DNA from: Reticulitermes speratus
Lineage: Eukaryota; Arthropoda; Insecta; Blattodea; Rhinotermitidae
Direction of reading: 5' to 3'
DNA: 64,000 nt
Assembly (NCBI GenBank): GCA_021186555.1
Contig: JAJKFL010000014.1
Location: forward strand, 27,916,033-27,980,032
Part shown: piece by piece, positions 33,950 to 46,449 of the stretch
How positions within the stretch are numbered: the stretch's first letter is position 1
Layout: each line of letters opens with the position of its first letter
Notes under the pieces: generated by a model
Told to the model about the DNA's origin: nothing
What the model saw: the letters and a program-made list of their open reading frames with translations, nothing else
Databases searched by the model: none
Program-made: the position numbers and the translations under genes

Positions 33950-35940
33950 AATACTTATTTCTGTCATGTTCTGTGACATTATTTCAAGTTTTGTGCGTTT
34001 CGATTGTCCGACTTTTTTTTATACAGTCTTTATGTCAGTAGTGTTGTTAAGAACGTGTATGCTTATGCTCGTACTTCAATTAAAATGGCGGAGTTGCGCG
34101 TGGTTGTCTGAGGCTCAAACCTAAAGGATGCCAAAGCTGTACACCGGTACAGAAATATCCATTTCGAAGGGTACCTGGTCGAAGAATAATTTAGAAGACA
34201 TATAAGCTAAGATAAACACGTACGTTTCCGTCAAAAAGCTTTCTGTGGCGCCAGAAATTACCGCAGAATCAATCAGAAGAACCGTTGTACAGCTAGACTT
34301 CCATGTTCCGTGGAAAAAATTTGCCGAACCATCCATTTGTAAGAGCTTTGTCCATTTTACACTTTAGTTGGTAAAGTCTCGCATCACTTCTGTTACGTAA
34401 ATATTACACTTCATGGATTTCGATTGCATTATGCATTATTCTTACTCGTACACTTTTGGTCTCTGTGCTGGGGATTATGTCTAATGATGAATAAGAAGCT
34501 GTCATTTTCGTAACAGGCAGAATTTTTTGACTGGTTAAGCAAATGTTATCTTCTCTCAAGAAGTACGCTTTCTCTGGAGTAAATTATTTCCTTCTGTCTA
34601 GGGCTGATTTTTTAAGTTCAAATAACCCCCAGGAAGATGTTTCGAGTCCGTATGTTTTAAAGTTCTGTCTCAGTTTCAAATGCATAATAACGCCGTAAAC
34701 TTTTCCGACATGCAAATGCGGAATGTACCACAGGCACGCAACATTAATTCGGATTGTAAAACAGTCGTCATATTTGAATGAGTGAAGAGAAGTCCTTCTT
34801 GCTGAGAATTTAAAAATCGAACCAAAGACTGCTCCTAATTTTGCACATTTAATTGGTTTCGGGCTGTTTTATAATTTACTTTGCTTAACCAAATTTGATA
34901 GGTTGGAAAGGTCGAAGTCATAAAAGGGAAAATGGAGAAGTATATGTTTGCTTCTGTACCCTAAATGAGGCAAAATAAATGTTTTTAGAGAGACTTAAAA
35001 TATTCCCGATTTGAGAGGTTTAATTTTTACGGTAATACTTCATATAGAATCGCTTTATTTGTTATTTGTTTATATTTATTTTCAGTAATGCAATGTTGAC
35101 GTAACCATATTCGTTAGAAACAAAATGAAAGGCAGAAACTTTTATGTAAAAAAGGTGCACCTTACAAACAAATTTAATATTGAACTAAAAATATAGGCAG
35201 TATATTTAAAAATCATATGATTCACCTGCCAGGGGTATATCAAAACACTAATATGTGTTCTGGGAGCCAGAAAACAGCCAAGTAAAACTTTCGTATGTTC
35301 CTGGCACAAAGCACATAAAATAAATACATTCTTTTGGGAAATTGAAAGGTGCGAAGAAACATGGAGAGGCAGTCTGTCTTGAGGATGCAGGCTGCGAGGA
35401 TTGGAGGCGGATGTAACCAGCTCAAGATTGAGCTACTGGCGGAAATAGGCACAAGGCTGTTGAACCTTGGGACTGGAATCGAATTCTGACTGGATGCTTC
35501 AAAACCAATAGCCGTAATCCCACCTTTGCTACAATTACGACATCCTGAGTTGTAATGAGTTAGTTGATAGTCTGGAGTGAAAAATGCACGAAAACTTGAA
35601 TGTTGACGTGAATGACTATAGGCCTACGCATTTCAGATACACTGTGCACTAATCTGAACTTACTGCTCAACCCATAGCCTAGTTCAGTACAGACAAGTTT
35701 GACAAATCATAATTCAAGAGATTGTTATATCCATGCAAGCCACGTTGAGGTCGCAAGAGTGGTTTTCGCTACTACCACCGCATGACAATTCTTTATCACC
35801 TCTGAAGTCGTAATCTTCTTAATATGTTCAGCTTATACATAAATCTCGAGAAAGCAGGGATCTTGGACTACAAGTAAAACCTTCATTGTCACTATTGTAA
35901 CCAGGCTACTGAATGAACGAAGGGGGACATACGTACTGCC
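33950..35940. other. Unannotated stretch
   Basis: Nothing recognised; one TAGGCCTA at 35,619. Confidence 0.5.
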
Positions 35941-35945
35941 GTCAA

Positions 35946-36192
35946 CCGCAACAAAGTATTATTCGTTTTGTTAAACTAATAAAACTTTCAAACATAAAAT
36001 ACTCAACCAACAAATGCACTTTTACTATAATTTTTAGATATTATATATTATAATCCCTGTAAATATATATAATATATATAATATCTAAAAATGATAATAA
36101 GAGTACATTTGTTGGTTGAGTATTTTATGTTTGATTGATGACAATGCACGGTATGAATAATATGAAATTTAATAAAACTTTGTTGTAGTTGA
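35946..36192. repeat. FB2 nested palindrome (about 245 bp)
   Basis: The core 35,988-36,134 is a near-perfect inverted repeat. TCAAACATAAAATACTCAAC at the left is mirrored by GTTGAGTATTTTATGTTTGA at the right, continuing through AACCAACAAATG and AGATATTATATA into a short AT loop. Outside it a second, weaker inverted pair (CAACAAAGT at 35,950 and AAAACTTTGTTG at 36,175) encloses the core, with ATGCACGGTATGAATAATAT present only in the right arm. Confidence 0.85.
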
Positions 36193-36194
36193 CG

Positions 36195-37985
36195 AAGAAG
36201 GTATGTTAATATTTGATATGATATACCACAACGGGATGAATTTCATAAAAGTTGAACGAAGTGAGTTTTGATTTTCGGCGATAGTAGACGTTTTTTCTTA
36301 CTGTGTCCGGACTGCCCTGTGTCCATCCAGTCTCGTGGGGAGCCCTTTCGCCTGAGAAAAAGCGGCCTTGTCGTGAACCTGATCACTCTTACCTGCCTAA
36401 TGCCGGGGCTAAGAATACGTGAAGTTGTATTTCCACTTTCCATATCATAGTGTTTAATTGAGCATAGGGATATCTTTTTCTTTAACTCCATGCATACATT
36501 GATACCCCTGGCACTAAACCCACTCTTCCCGTCACTCAGTTCTTGAAATAGAGGCTTCTACTTTGCTGAAGGAGATGGAAACTGCGGGTTTTGGGCGGGA
36601 GGTGGGTCGTAAGAAAAGGAAGAAAAGTGCAGAAAGAAGAAGTATGGTTTTGGGTGGTCGATCAAAAAGCCGTTAGATTCCAAAGTCGTCAACATTTCAA
36701 ATGAAGGAAAACCAGGGGATTGGGCAGGACCAGTGAAGGCTGCTGGTCACACTCCGGCTCCACATCAAAAAGAGATAAGCGCAAGGGAGGGACGGGGGTT
36801 TTATTTGAAAGAGTCTGGAGAACGAGGATTCTGTAATAATAATAATAAAAGGAAAAGAAAGCGAAAGAAAGAATGAAATTGGAAGAAAAATATATTACTT
36901 TTGAAGTTGTGGTTGTAGTAGCGGACCATCTTTTTCAATCCACTTATTTTTCACGTCTCACTCGCAGGCAGTTGTTACTTGCTGTGGCAGAAAGTACGAG
37001 CTTGAACTGATTGTAAATGCCAAGACACGGGAACAAGGAACTTCCTTGTGAAGACTATGGCGCTCTTTTCTACGCAGAGAATAAAATTGTGATATGCCTT
37101 ATATGCCAAATATTTTCTAGAAGAACACTGAGACTTATTTGAATAAAATAAGATCCATTTTATTCTCCTTCAGTTATCGAGGTAAGGAATTTGTTAGGTC
37201 TCTAGTTAATCTCTCCTTCATTTCCTTGATCATTAAAATTATCTTTTTCCGTGCACTTTGTATTTACTCATAAAAATTCATAATCATATTATCTTCCACG
37301 CGCCCAATATGTGCGTAGTTTTCGGTGTATCTGAAAGCATTCAGCAGCTTTTTTCCCCCAATTAATATAAAGTGCTTTGAAATTTTAAAGGGGATATTTT
37401 ACATTTCCTAATTCTACGTATGGTCTCCACAAATAATCCTTAAATTTATTCGATCTTTTACATTATAGCCCTTTGTAAAAACAATGATATTGCGGTGTCG
37501 CTGAATATGCACGCCGTAAATTTGATAAGTCCTTGAAGGACATCTTGAGATCTTTGTCACTGCTGATAGCTAGAAATAGATGTTGTACCAGAACGGTATT
37601 TACTGTAACACAGACCGAATCACAGGTCCGTCTTAACCGCTTCCTAAAGATGTACAAGTATATATCCGTAGCTATTAGAATGGCACGCTGCAGTGGGAAA
37701 GAATAACATAATTTCAAAATTTGGCTTATGAGTATGATACATAGAGACATACATACTGTATGTCAAGAGGTCATTGGGTCAAACTGACCGACCTAATTAT
37801 CAGAGCATTGTGAGTGAATGGCTGTATTAAAAAAGGGACTTTGAGGCTTTATTTATAAGTAGGACGATTGCAGTTATTGAGCTTTTACACAGGCTTCTGG
37901 GCGGAATTCTTTTTTAGATAACATTCTTTATAGGCATTGTACACAAGAATTTGGGGCTTATAGGCTCAAACTTTAATTTATAAAT
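36195..37985. other. Unannotated stretch
   Basis: Nothing recognised. Short AAT and GAAA runs at 36,837-36,880. A 95-codon minus frame (37750-37463) has no motif. Confidence 0.5.
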
Positions 37986-37989
37986 GCTT

Positions 37990-38125
37990 GTGCAGGAACA
38001 ACTAGGGGTCAATAAAGGGCTGTTGTTAATACCGTAATAATCGTACGGGTTACATAAACAGCACAAATTTTTTTGATTGACTAAACAATTACTAGTTTCT
38101 CAAAAACGACTTTGTTTAACGAAAC
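37990..38125 (+). mobile_element. Orphan LINE-1fam 3' tail, degenerate
   Basis: GGGCTGTTGTTAATACCGTA, CGTACGGGTTACATAAA and TTGATTGACTAAACAATTAC then TCTCAAAAACGACTTTGTTT follow the 890-1000 region of the first LINE in order. No ORF part longer than a few codons survives. Confidence 0.75.
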
Positions 38126-38874
38126 AAATTTAGTTAATTTATACTGCCGTAACAAACAAACAATACAATGAGAAATCAGCCATAGAAGAAAGCAACTTAC
38201 AAACACCAATACCATTCCTTGTTTACGATTTTACTTTGCTATATTTGTTCTCTTTTCGGTGCGCGTACAAGAGTAATATATGTCCTCTTTGGACAGCTTT
38301 GAATTGTTGTACACACTTTGTTACATATGCTGCTTTGTTCGACACAAATATTTTAGGTCCAGGATTATCTCCATGGTGGACAAAGCGTTAAGAAATATTA
38401 CATGCATCTCCAGATCAGTGTATTATTGCATTCTTAATATGAGTTTACTGAAAAATGTATGTGTTGGGCATAGGGTAGTTGAGCCATAAACCATGTATTT
38501 AATATAATATGGCCTATATATTTTCAGTAAGAGGCTAACACTTTTAAACACTTAAATCCCCACACATTTTCTCTCCCAGGTATATATTTAATATTGTTTT
38601 TTCAACCATTATTTTTTGTTCTTCTTAATAGATGTTTTGCAACAAGTTTTACTTCCAAAGTTCTCTAAGCATATATTATGTCCCCCCATTCCAGGGTACA
38701 GTAGATTAATGACATTTGGTGTGAGTGCAAATTAGTGCCTATGAACATTTATACTTTTAGTATTAGCTAAATGAATGAATTCTTATTGAACTTGGTGTTT
38801 ACACGGTGTATCTTTGCCACACAAGTTACAATCATTGCACGGGTGAAGGGACAGACACTACACTACTTTTATTC

Positions 38875-38895
38875 GGGGGGGGGGGGGGGGGGGGG
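38875..38895 (+). repeat. Homopolymer G tract (21 bases)
   Basis: Uninterrupted; explains poly-Gly and poly-Pro frames nearby. Confidence 0.95.
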
Positions 38896-39187
38896 ATTTA
38901 CGTCTCTGAAATTTCCTACGCAGTGCCTGTTGGTTTTTCTGGTAAAGGGAGTTTGGAGGGAAGGGAATGCAAAACGTGGAAAGTGAAGTGCTAGAGTATG
39001 AAAGGACCATAAAGTGGACAATTTGGATAACTGCATTGTGACGAGATTTCGGTGATGCTGAGACGTCAGACTTTGGGTAAGTAAAATCAGTGTTAGGATG
39101 GCTGTGTGAAGAAAATTAAATTTCATCTGCACTATATATAGGGAACACATTTCATATCTCACCGGAAACTAACTCCGTGCCCACTGC

Positions 39188-39203
39188 AAAAAAAAAAAAA
39201 AAA
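39188..39203 (+). repeat. Homopolymer A tract (16 bases)
   Basis: Uninterrupted run of A; no retroelement body recognised upstream. Confidence 0.9.
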
Positions 39204-40849
39204 GTTGTTTACATGTGGGAAATAATCGATTATTTATTGTGAGAATCATACAAAACACTTGAAAGCAATCTGCGAGCAAAATGTAGAACTTCAGACTATT
39301 ACAGCATAGGATATATAAGTAATTATCATGGGTCTTTAAAGCATTAATGTGGAGATATCAGTGGCAGTACATTACTAAAACTTTAAGTGAATTAAACAGA
39401 AAAAGCGACAAAAATGATCTACCAGAAGCAAGACGCGCTACAGTATCATATTTCTTTTCACATACATACACTCCATTTCTCCACTACCGCTTTTAACAAA
39501 TTCCAGCTCCTTCTCCACTCATCTCATTCAACTTTATAGTTCCGCTTCAACCGTCTCCTACGGAAGGGGGTGGAGAGGGGTTACACTAAAATCCTCACCC
39601 TCAGCACAAATTTTCTTAAGCGGATCAAATGACTTGGGTGGTAAAGCCTTCCAAGACTTAACTTGACTTACGTAGCGAATCCTCGACTGTCACAGGCGAC
39701 TACGTGGCTCAATAGACGAGCCTCAACGAGTAGGAATACCCCAAGTGTTTGGGCAGAGCAGGAGGGGAAATTGCGACGAGTGTTTCTTTTAGAAGAGTTA
39801 GTATCGAGGATGTGGGTTTGGGCGACTAATTTTGGACTGAGGAGGTGATTTTGTATTTGTTTGCTTTCGATGCTTGTTTGAGGATTTCTCTTCCCTGCTA
39901 TGTGGAACATGGGTGAGAGGTAAATGGGGACCTATTTAGTTTGGATAATTGTAGAAATAACTTTCATGGTCAGGCCAGACGGTGGAATGCCTATGGAAAT
40001 ATAGCAATCGCATTTCTGTACAATTACCCTTACGTCAGCAGTGATATTCAGAGGAGAATACACCAAGTTATATACTCAATTTCAATTGATCTAGGCTCCG
40101 TTGCGTGTTATTCGGATGAATTGCATAGGGAAAATTAAAGCAGAAAGTGTGTTTGTCCTTCCTATCCCATGTTTTGTCTTCAGAACTATTCATTGACTGT
40201 CGATGCAGGTCGGGAAGGAAATTAACATAAGTACAGTAATAGACTAAATTCTATTGTGCTCTGTACCAATTAACTGTTTCACATGAAGACCAAATTGAAA
40301 TTTGTAACTTCCCTCTTAAACAGCATATTAGAAAAGATTTAGTTTATACTAAAAAATGTTGTTTTATTAAGGTATACGTAACTTTCGTGATTGAAGCTTC
40401 TGCCAATACAAAGTATATTTAAAGAAATACCAGGGAAAGAATATATCGCTCTGTACCTGACTAGCTGTCAAATGTTTTGCATTGTACCATGAGTTTTCAA
40501 CTCGAGACTACTGGAAAGTTTCCTCCAGGTAACTTCCTTTTGTCTACAGGCTCCCTGAGCACCATCGAACGCTTACATTACGCAGATCTTACACACCCAC
40601 TCATGTCGAATCTGTGCTTAATATACCACTTAAACGTGGTCTTAATGTAGCCCTCTCCTGGTTACTAGGTCGTGTAGTTATCAGTGGCAGATGCCGCTGC
40701 CAAGGACGCCACTCTCCAATGTACCTCTTTAACTTTCATTTTAAATTTGGGTTTAGAACTGCCCTTTGTCAGTGCAAGTAGTTTGATACCCAAGGAAACA
40801 AATTACTGGATGTGGAAAACATTGTCCACAGAAAGAGATCTTGTTGAGA

Positions 40850-41068
40850 TCTAATACTTTGTATCCTACTAGCTAATTACTGACATTTCAGAGGAACTTA
40901 CTGCTTTGATCCTCATGCCAGAAGAGTCTTCTGCCCTGAAGATAGAGCAAGTATTTTCCTGCGCAACATTGGTAATTAGCTATCAGAATACACACTCTTA
41001 TACCTTGTAGATGGAGGCGGTAATTTCATCTGAAAAGTTAGCAGACTACACATTACCATATCCAAAGA
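40850..41068. repeat. FB1 hairpin element, copy 8 (rearranged)
   Basis: CTAATTACTGACATTTCAGA, GGAACTTACTGCTTTGATCC, then GTCTTCTGCCCTGAAGATAG, GCAACATTGGTAATTAGCTA and a distal end GCAGACTACACATTACCATA. The distal part contains a second short arm (AGATGGAGGCGGTAATTTC), so one arm seems duplicated or two copies are fused. Confidence 0.7.
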
Positions 41069-41424
41069 GACTAATTTCCTAACTGCTCGTCTCTTTGTTA
41101 AAAGCCCTGCAGAAGTGCTAAAATCGGAGCCTTGAATGCTGGTAATTCTACTAGTGGGCTATCACTTTTGCCAGTAACAGACGTGAATTTTCACCACTTC
41201 AGAAATATAACGTTGCGCTTAGTCGATGTTCGTTTTTGCAAAGGCCGAATTAAGAACCGTCGATGACTTTTGGTATTTAGTAGTAAATTCGTATTGTCTG
41301 AAGAGCCATAGAAACAGAGGCAACGTACGTATAACGTAATATTTTAGCGCATTTACGGAATCTTCGTGCCTCCTCGGCTATCCTAAATCCTTACACCATT
41401 CGACTTGCAGGGGGCGCTTTGATG

Positions 41425-41695
41425 GCGATTTATTGTCGCCGGTAACAATAAAATTTACTGAGGTATTGATGTAAAGTGCCCCATACATTTTACCGATTTT
41501 ACCCACATTTTGATTTTATCGACAGATTTTCATAAAAGTCCCCAGTATCAAATTTCACATAAATCTTTCCAGTGTGAGCTGCGCTGATACATGCGGACAG
41601 ACGGAAAGATGGACAGACATAACGAAGCCAATAGTCGCTTTTCGCGACTCTGCGAATTCGCCTAAAATAGCGGTTTAAGTTTCGGGAATGAAATT
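41425..41695 (-). repeat. Inverted-pair repeat, left member
   Basis: The complement of GACATAACGAAGCCAATAGT and CGCTTTTCGCGACTCTGCGA matches the 43.79-kb repeat (AAAAGCTACTGTTAGCTTCG, TATTCGCAAAACGGCGAAAA) in opposite orientation. The word CAGATTTTCATAAAAGTCCC matches its TTTTTCGAAAATCTG part. No ORF. Confidence 0.7.
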
Positions 41696-41851
41696 ATGAT
41701 GTTTCGGAATTATTTCGTGTAATTGTTTTGCGGGACTTCACTTCTCTTTAGTAGCCAGTACTCGTGTAGAGCCAGATATATAATCGGCTAGCATATAATG
41801 AGCAGCTTCATGAAGGAAACACGCACGGTAACGCTTTTTTTAATATCAGGG

Positions 41852-42015
41852 CAGAGGTGTACAAATCTCGGGCTCTAGGTGTCCGGGCGAATAAGTTTGT
41901 TACTATGGCGCTTAACATTTGTGGGTCCTCAGTATGGAAGTTGCTCCATGTCACCCTCCTGGCGCCTAGAAATTTAAGGTGGCTCCTAGATTTTTGGAAA
42001 ATTTGTGCACGTTTG
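41852..42015 (+). mobile_element. hAT-like short element, copy 1
   Basis: Left end CAGAGGTGTACAAATCTCGG and right end ATTTGTGCACGTTTG are imperfect inverted repeats. The whole aligns with 50.62-50.78 kb through ATTTGTGGGTCCTCAGTATG, GTTGCTCCATGTCACC and GGCGCCTAGAAATTTAAGG. Neither copy has a clear 8-bp duplication, so the hAT assignment rests on the CAGAGGT start only. Confidence 0.55.
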
Positions 42016-42019
42016 TTTC

Positions 42020-43535
42020 ACAGCTTACGATTTAGAATTAATTGACTGCGTATGTATTTCAGGGACCTAAATTAAGTGCAGTTAATGACACTGTCGCTGT
42101 GTAAGCTCGTGCGTCCTTCTTGTTTTAGTGACTGTACGAAAAAAACACTTACGATAGAGAGGCGTACAGTGGTATAAACTTCAGTGAAAATCAGGGGTAA
42201 TTTGAAACAATCGGACACCAGAAACAGATACACGCACTCACGCACACGCATATGCATTCCCTCAGCATGGTGATATTACAAGTCTACTATTTTCTGCAAG
42301 GAAATAAATGTTGCTAAAAAAATAAAAGTTTTAAAGCAGCAAGAAAAGAAGGTGTACATCTTATATTCAGTAAGCACCATCGGTACTTAGCGGTAGCCGG
42401 CTTGTATCTCTGGTCTGTGTGTTTGTTTTGAATAAGTGGCGGATTTTCTGTTAATTGCTGGTAGCCGTGAATTCAGTCGGGAGCAATTACCTGTGGTCTA
42501 CTCACGTTGCACATAATTAATCATGCAAGATATTACGAAAATTTATCGATTGAGTATGAAAGAATTATCCTTGTAAGCCATTACATTGCCTAATTAGAAC
42601 CACTGTGTCACACACATTGAAACGATAGGTGACTGCTTCCAACTGTTACATGAAGCCATTTTGGCATCCTGTCTGACTTTTCTGTTTTATTCTGAGGTAA
42701 ACGTAAAGATGTCCTGTGCTTAAACCTTTTAAGTTCCAGTGGTTACTATATGTACCGCCAAGTTTAATATTAAAAAACACGTGCAGAGTATTATAAAGTT
42801 TATAAATACTACACACAACCAACCGGAGTCAGCGTAGCTCGTTCAATATAAGCTTTATACGGCTAAGGATTGGACGACTGTTTCCCTCTGCAGGATTAAC
42901 CTGTTGGTCTTCGTAATAAAGACGGTCTTGTCCACTGAGAAGTACGACCTGAATCCTGATGTACGAGTATAATTCGGGTTTATTTTAGCCAGAATTCGTA
43001 CAAAACCATAGCAAAGAACACATTCGCAACACTGGACAAGGCGAAACAAAACTCAGAATGTATACGAGATCTAAACTTGGCGGCGGTCAATCTGAAGACA
43101 GCTCAGGTGAATAAGATAACCCTTATAATTAGTATAAACTGAGATACGTACAGCATAATCTGCTTTACAAAGCCAGGGCTGAGAGAGGCCTTGTGTACAA
43201 TGCATAGGCCTATATGTACCATTACAAAATGTGTTTCATGTCCTTAGTCCGCTCAACACGTACACATTTAAGTATATGTGTGTGATTGACAAGTATAAGA
43301 CACTGGGCAAAGACACGCCCGTACCCTCACCAGAGAGCGCACCCCAAGGCGACTAAGACAGCAATAGTCACGCTCACTACTAATAAGATGTGGCCTTGAG
43401 CCTCCTGGTGATGGAGGGAGGTCCTTGAAACCAAGACGTGTGACAGACTTTCTGTCAGTTGCAAAGTGACTTGGACTTGGTCTTCAAAGTGTTAGTTACT
43501 GCAAGCAGCGTATATGAAATGACGCTTGTGACAGC
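42020..43535. other. Unannotated stretch
   Basis: Nothing recognised; one TAGGCCTA at 43,205. 43,270-43,480 is GC-richer without an identifiable element. Confidence 0.5.
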
Positions 43536-43539
43536 GGAT

Positions 43540-43775
43540 ATATAGCTGCAATCATTTCTTATTCTTCAGCACTAGACGAAGGTCAGTGCTTATAATCTGG
43601 CCCTCCCCGCGGAATGTGACCCCGTACTCTTTGAATAGCAGACTCGGAGGGACCCAGGACACGCCTGGACGTGGAAATGAAGAGAAAAATCTCTGCTCCA
43701 TTGGGAATCCAACCCCGATACTCCGGTTGTCCAGCCCGTAGCCCAGTCACTGTGCTGAGCTACGCTAACTCATGA
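43540..43775 (-). mobile_element. SINE-A, copy 6 (reverse orientation)
   Basis: TTCAGCACTAGACGAAGGTC, GACTCGGAGGGACCCAGG, GAAGAGAAAAATCTCTGC, a B box complement GGGAATCCAACCCC (43,703-43,716) and a head complement CCGTAGCCCAGTCACTGTGC keep SINE-A order. It abuts the next repeat. Confidence 0.8.
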
Positions 43776-43784
43776 TGGTGACGT

Positions 43785-43975
43785 GTAGCTTTTTCGGCCT
43801 ATTCGCAAAACGGCGAAAAGCTACTGTTAGCTTCGTCATATTTGTCCGCATCGAACAACTCGGCTGTCACAGGACGGATTTTCATAAAACTTAATATATG
43901 AGTATTTTTCGAAAATCTGTCAAGAAGTTCAAATTTCATTAGAATCGTACTAGAATAACGGGTATTTTACATGAA
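43785..43975 (+). repeat. Inverted-pair repeat, right member
   Basis: Aligns with the complement of 41.43-41.69 kb over about 170 bases (see that entry). Together they form an inverted pair 2.1 kb apart with the TATTCGC/GCGAATTCGC ends facing each other. Confidence 0.7.
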
Positions 43976-44394
43976 GACCTAGGCGCATTTGTGATAGTAT
44001 CTAATTGAATTCTTCTTATAATGAGAAATATTTCATACAAATATTGTAGAGGAAATCAAAACAAACATTTTATGTTCAATAGCTTTTTTTCGTTTATGAG
44101 AAAATGCGGAAAAATATGGTAGAGCAAGGCAAGCCACAGATGACAATAGTGTATAATAAGGCGCATGCGCTTTGCATGCTGGATAACTAAGGCTACAGAC
44201 ACACACTCAGAATATGTAATACTTATTGCTTTTGGACGGCAACAATGGTTAAGCAAACGCGCCTCATTGTTGCGTTTATACGTACATTGTTGTATAATTT
44301 AAAGTGACAACAGCTGGCCTAACGCCAAAAATGTTCTTTATTTTTCTTTTTAATAAGTAATGAACCGTTATAATTAGGTACGTGATATTTTGAA
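43976..44394. other. Unannotated spacer
   Basis: Nothing recognised. Confidence 0.5.
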
Positions 44395-44402
44395 CGGCGA
44401 CT

Positions 44403-44654
44403 CAGGGGCTTAGATGGGGGGAGGGGCGATTGGTGCGGTTGCTCAGGGCAGGAGAGTCCAAGGTGCAGCAAAGAGGGCAGCAAAATGAATACTTCAGTTA
44501 CAAAAAATGAATTTCTGCCCTCAACAATTTTTAAATATTGAGAAAAATAGCAGGAAATTGAATAAAAAATTATGATTGTTTAAAGTTTATAATTTGTTAG
44601 GGACGGCCATTGTGATTACTCGCCCCGGGCGCCAAAAACCTAGCTACGCCACTG
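44403..44654. mobile_element. hAT-type MITE (252 bp) with 8-bp target duplication
   Basis: Starts CAGGGGCTTAGATGGGGGG and ends CCTAGCTACGCCACTG (complement CAGTGGCGTAGCTAGG). Inside both ends lie G- or C-rich runs (GGGAGGGGCG and CGCCCCGGGCGCC). Flanks CGGCGACT (44,395-44,402) and AGGCGACT (44,655-44,662) are an 8-bp duplication with one mismatch. No ORF. Confidence 0.88.
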
Positions 44655-44662
44655 AGGCGACT

Positions 44663-44928
44663 TGCTGTCTTCCGTGGGTTAAAACTACAGAGTGGTGACA
44701 GCACACATCATTGAACCTATGATTGACAGCTTCCACGTATTGGCAATCCATAGGCCCTACTGACTGACATTTTTCACCAAGAGAGATCAGTAGCTTACGT
44801 AATAATTTGTACCCCCTTTTTTTACTCAAAAACGTCCAGATAGGCTCTGAACCCCAGCCAGCAATGTTACCATGGGCTCTGGGCCTCGGGATAAATCAAT
44901 CGAGACTTTTAATGTAGGTGAAAACTCA
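44663..44928. other. Unannotated spacer
   Basis: Nothing recognised. Confidence 0.5.
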
Positions 44929-44929
44929 T

Positions 44930-45000
44930 CTTGTCTGTTGTCGAGTATGACATTGCATGGAGCTATACCTCCACTCCCGCTTATGCTTTAATGGCGTGGT
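44930..45000 (+). mobile_element. SINE-A 3' fragment
   Basis: TGCATGGAGCTATACCTCCA and CTCCCGCTTATGCTTT match the complement of the SINE-A tail at 22,045-22,095. Only the 3' 60-70 bases are present. Confidence 0.55.
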
Positions 45001-45004
45001 GCTT

Positions 45005-46265
45005 AATTAAGCATGGAGTCTTTACCGTTCCACCTTTAGTTGAGCTTTGTTGGTAATTAAATGAAAGGAGGCATATTATAAAATTTCCTCTCCAGCTACA
45101 TGATTTACGCCCCCTCAAAAAAATTCAGTTTTTTGTATTAGGGCTTATGGGAATTGTGAGGTCGTTACATTCATTTCCATAAATATACCAGAACAAGTGC
45201 TTCTTTCTTCACGTGTACACAAATAAGATCTGCATTTGTGTTGGAGAAGGATTGCTGTACGTTCTTATTAGGCCTTAAAATAGTTCTGAATAATTATACC
45301 AGGCCTATCTATCTAGCGTCCCGCTTTACTAAGTAGCATTGAAACTCCGGTTTCTGGAAACCCCCGCTTGGAATTTTAATCTTCAGGGTGGCTGCTATAA
45401 GATTTTCCGTTTCTTTTCTCTGTTCGCAGAGTCGAATTTTGGGATAGTTCCACAAAACAAACTGCGACTGCTGCTTGTCTCATGTTTCACATTTCGTTAT
45501 TGAGAGCCACCTGCCAATAGATGCAATGCATAAATAAGTATACCAGTTAAGAAAGCGTCATCAAGGTTCAAAGAACCTGCTGAAGATTCGACTTATTAAT
45601 CTGGTCAGAAGCTACAACGTATAGTTTGCCGATGCTGTAAGATTTAGTACTAAGATAAGGGTTCAGAATTCGATTCCGATCGCTGTTAATAAAATAAAAT
45701 ATGCCATAAAATTAATTGCCCCAAAAAGGAAATCACTCTCCGAAATGTCGTAAAGTCTAAAGGGCTTATATGAGGGGAAGTTAAGAGGCGGGGGAAATTA
45801 TTTGATTTTACGAGGTATTAGCAATAGTCTCAACTTTGACGGTAATATTATTGATTCTTTAACGCGTAATTACGTCACATTGTCTTGCGTAGTGATTTTG
45901 TGTCTCATGTTTAACATGGCTTTTCCATTCACAGAAGGTACCAAAGAGCAAGAGCGATCTGTAATCCGATTTTTTTGGTTAGAGGGCTTAAGAACTGGTG
46001 AAGTTTACGGAAGTATATTATTCCAGCAAGGCCAGAAGTCTATGAGCAAGAAAAAATATATGACTTGGCGGAACACTTCAAAGGAGGGCGGAGGAATTTT
46101 GTGAATGATACGCATTTTTGGAGGTCATCGATATTTAAGATGTTATGATTTAAGGAACAGATCAATCAGCGTACATTTATTTGTGACAACCTAAAAATTA
46201 GCATTTATGAAATTGCATCGTAAGTGTTTACGGTCTTTGAAGGGAGGCTTAGGTAACCAAAAACA
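45005..46265. other. Unannotated stretch
   Basis: No gene. A SINE-C-like head may lie near 45,610-45,690 (TTCAGAATTCGATTCCGATC), too weak to call. A 100-codon plus frame at 45802-46104 has no motif. Confidence 0.45.
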
Positions 46266-46274
46266 AACATTTTA

Positions 46275-46405
46275 ACTTGACCACCGTAGGAAATAATTAC
46301 ATACCAACGAATGCACTACACTGTTTTTATGATTAAGTTATGATATTATGAACTAATTAATGAAATGCACGGTATGTATAATATAAAGTTCACCGTAGGA
46401 AAGTT
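46275..46405 (+). repeat. FB2-related repeat fragment
   Basis: ATACCAACGAATGCACTACA and ATGCACGGTATGTATAATAT are the FB2 words of 36.0-36.17 kb. The stretch is bracketed by a direct repeat CACCGTAGGAAA (46,279 and 46,392). Confidence 0.6.
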
Positions 46406-46449
46406 TTTGTCATTTGACTAAATACATCGAGAAATAGTATGAAACTTAC

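Larger units (their letters stand above)
38130..40845. other. Unannotated stretch
   Basis: No gene recognised. Holds a 21-base G tract (38,875-38,895) and a 16-base A tract (39,188-39,203). CpG is scarce between 38,490 and 38,780. Confidence 0.5.
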
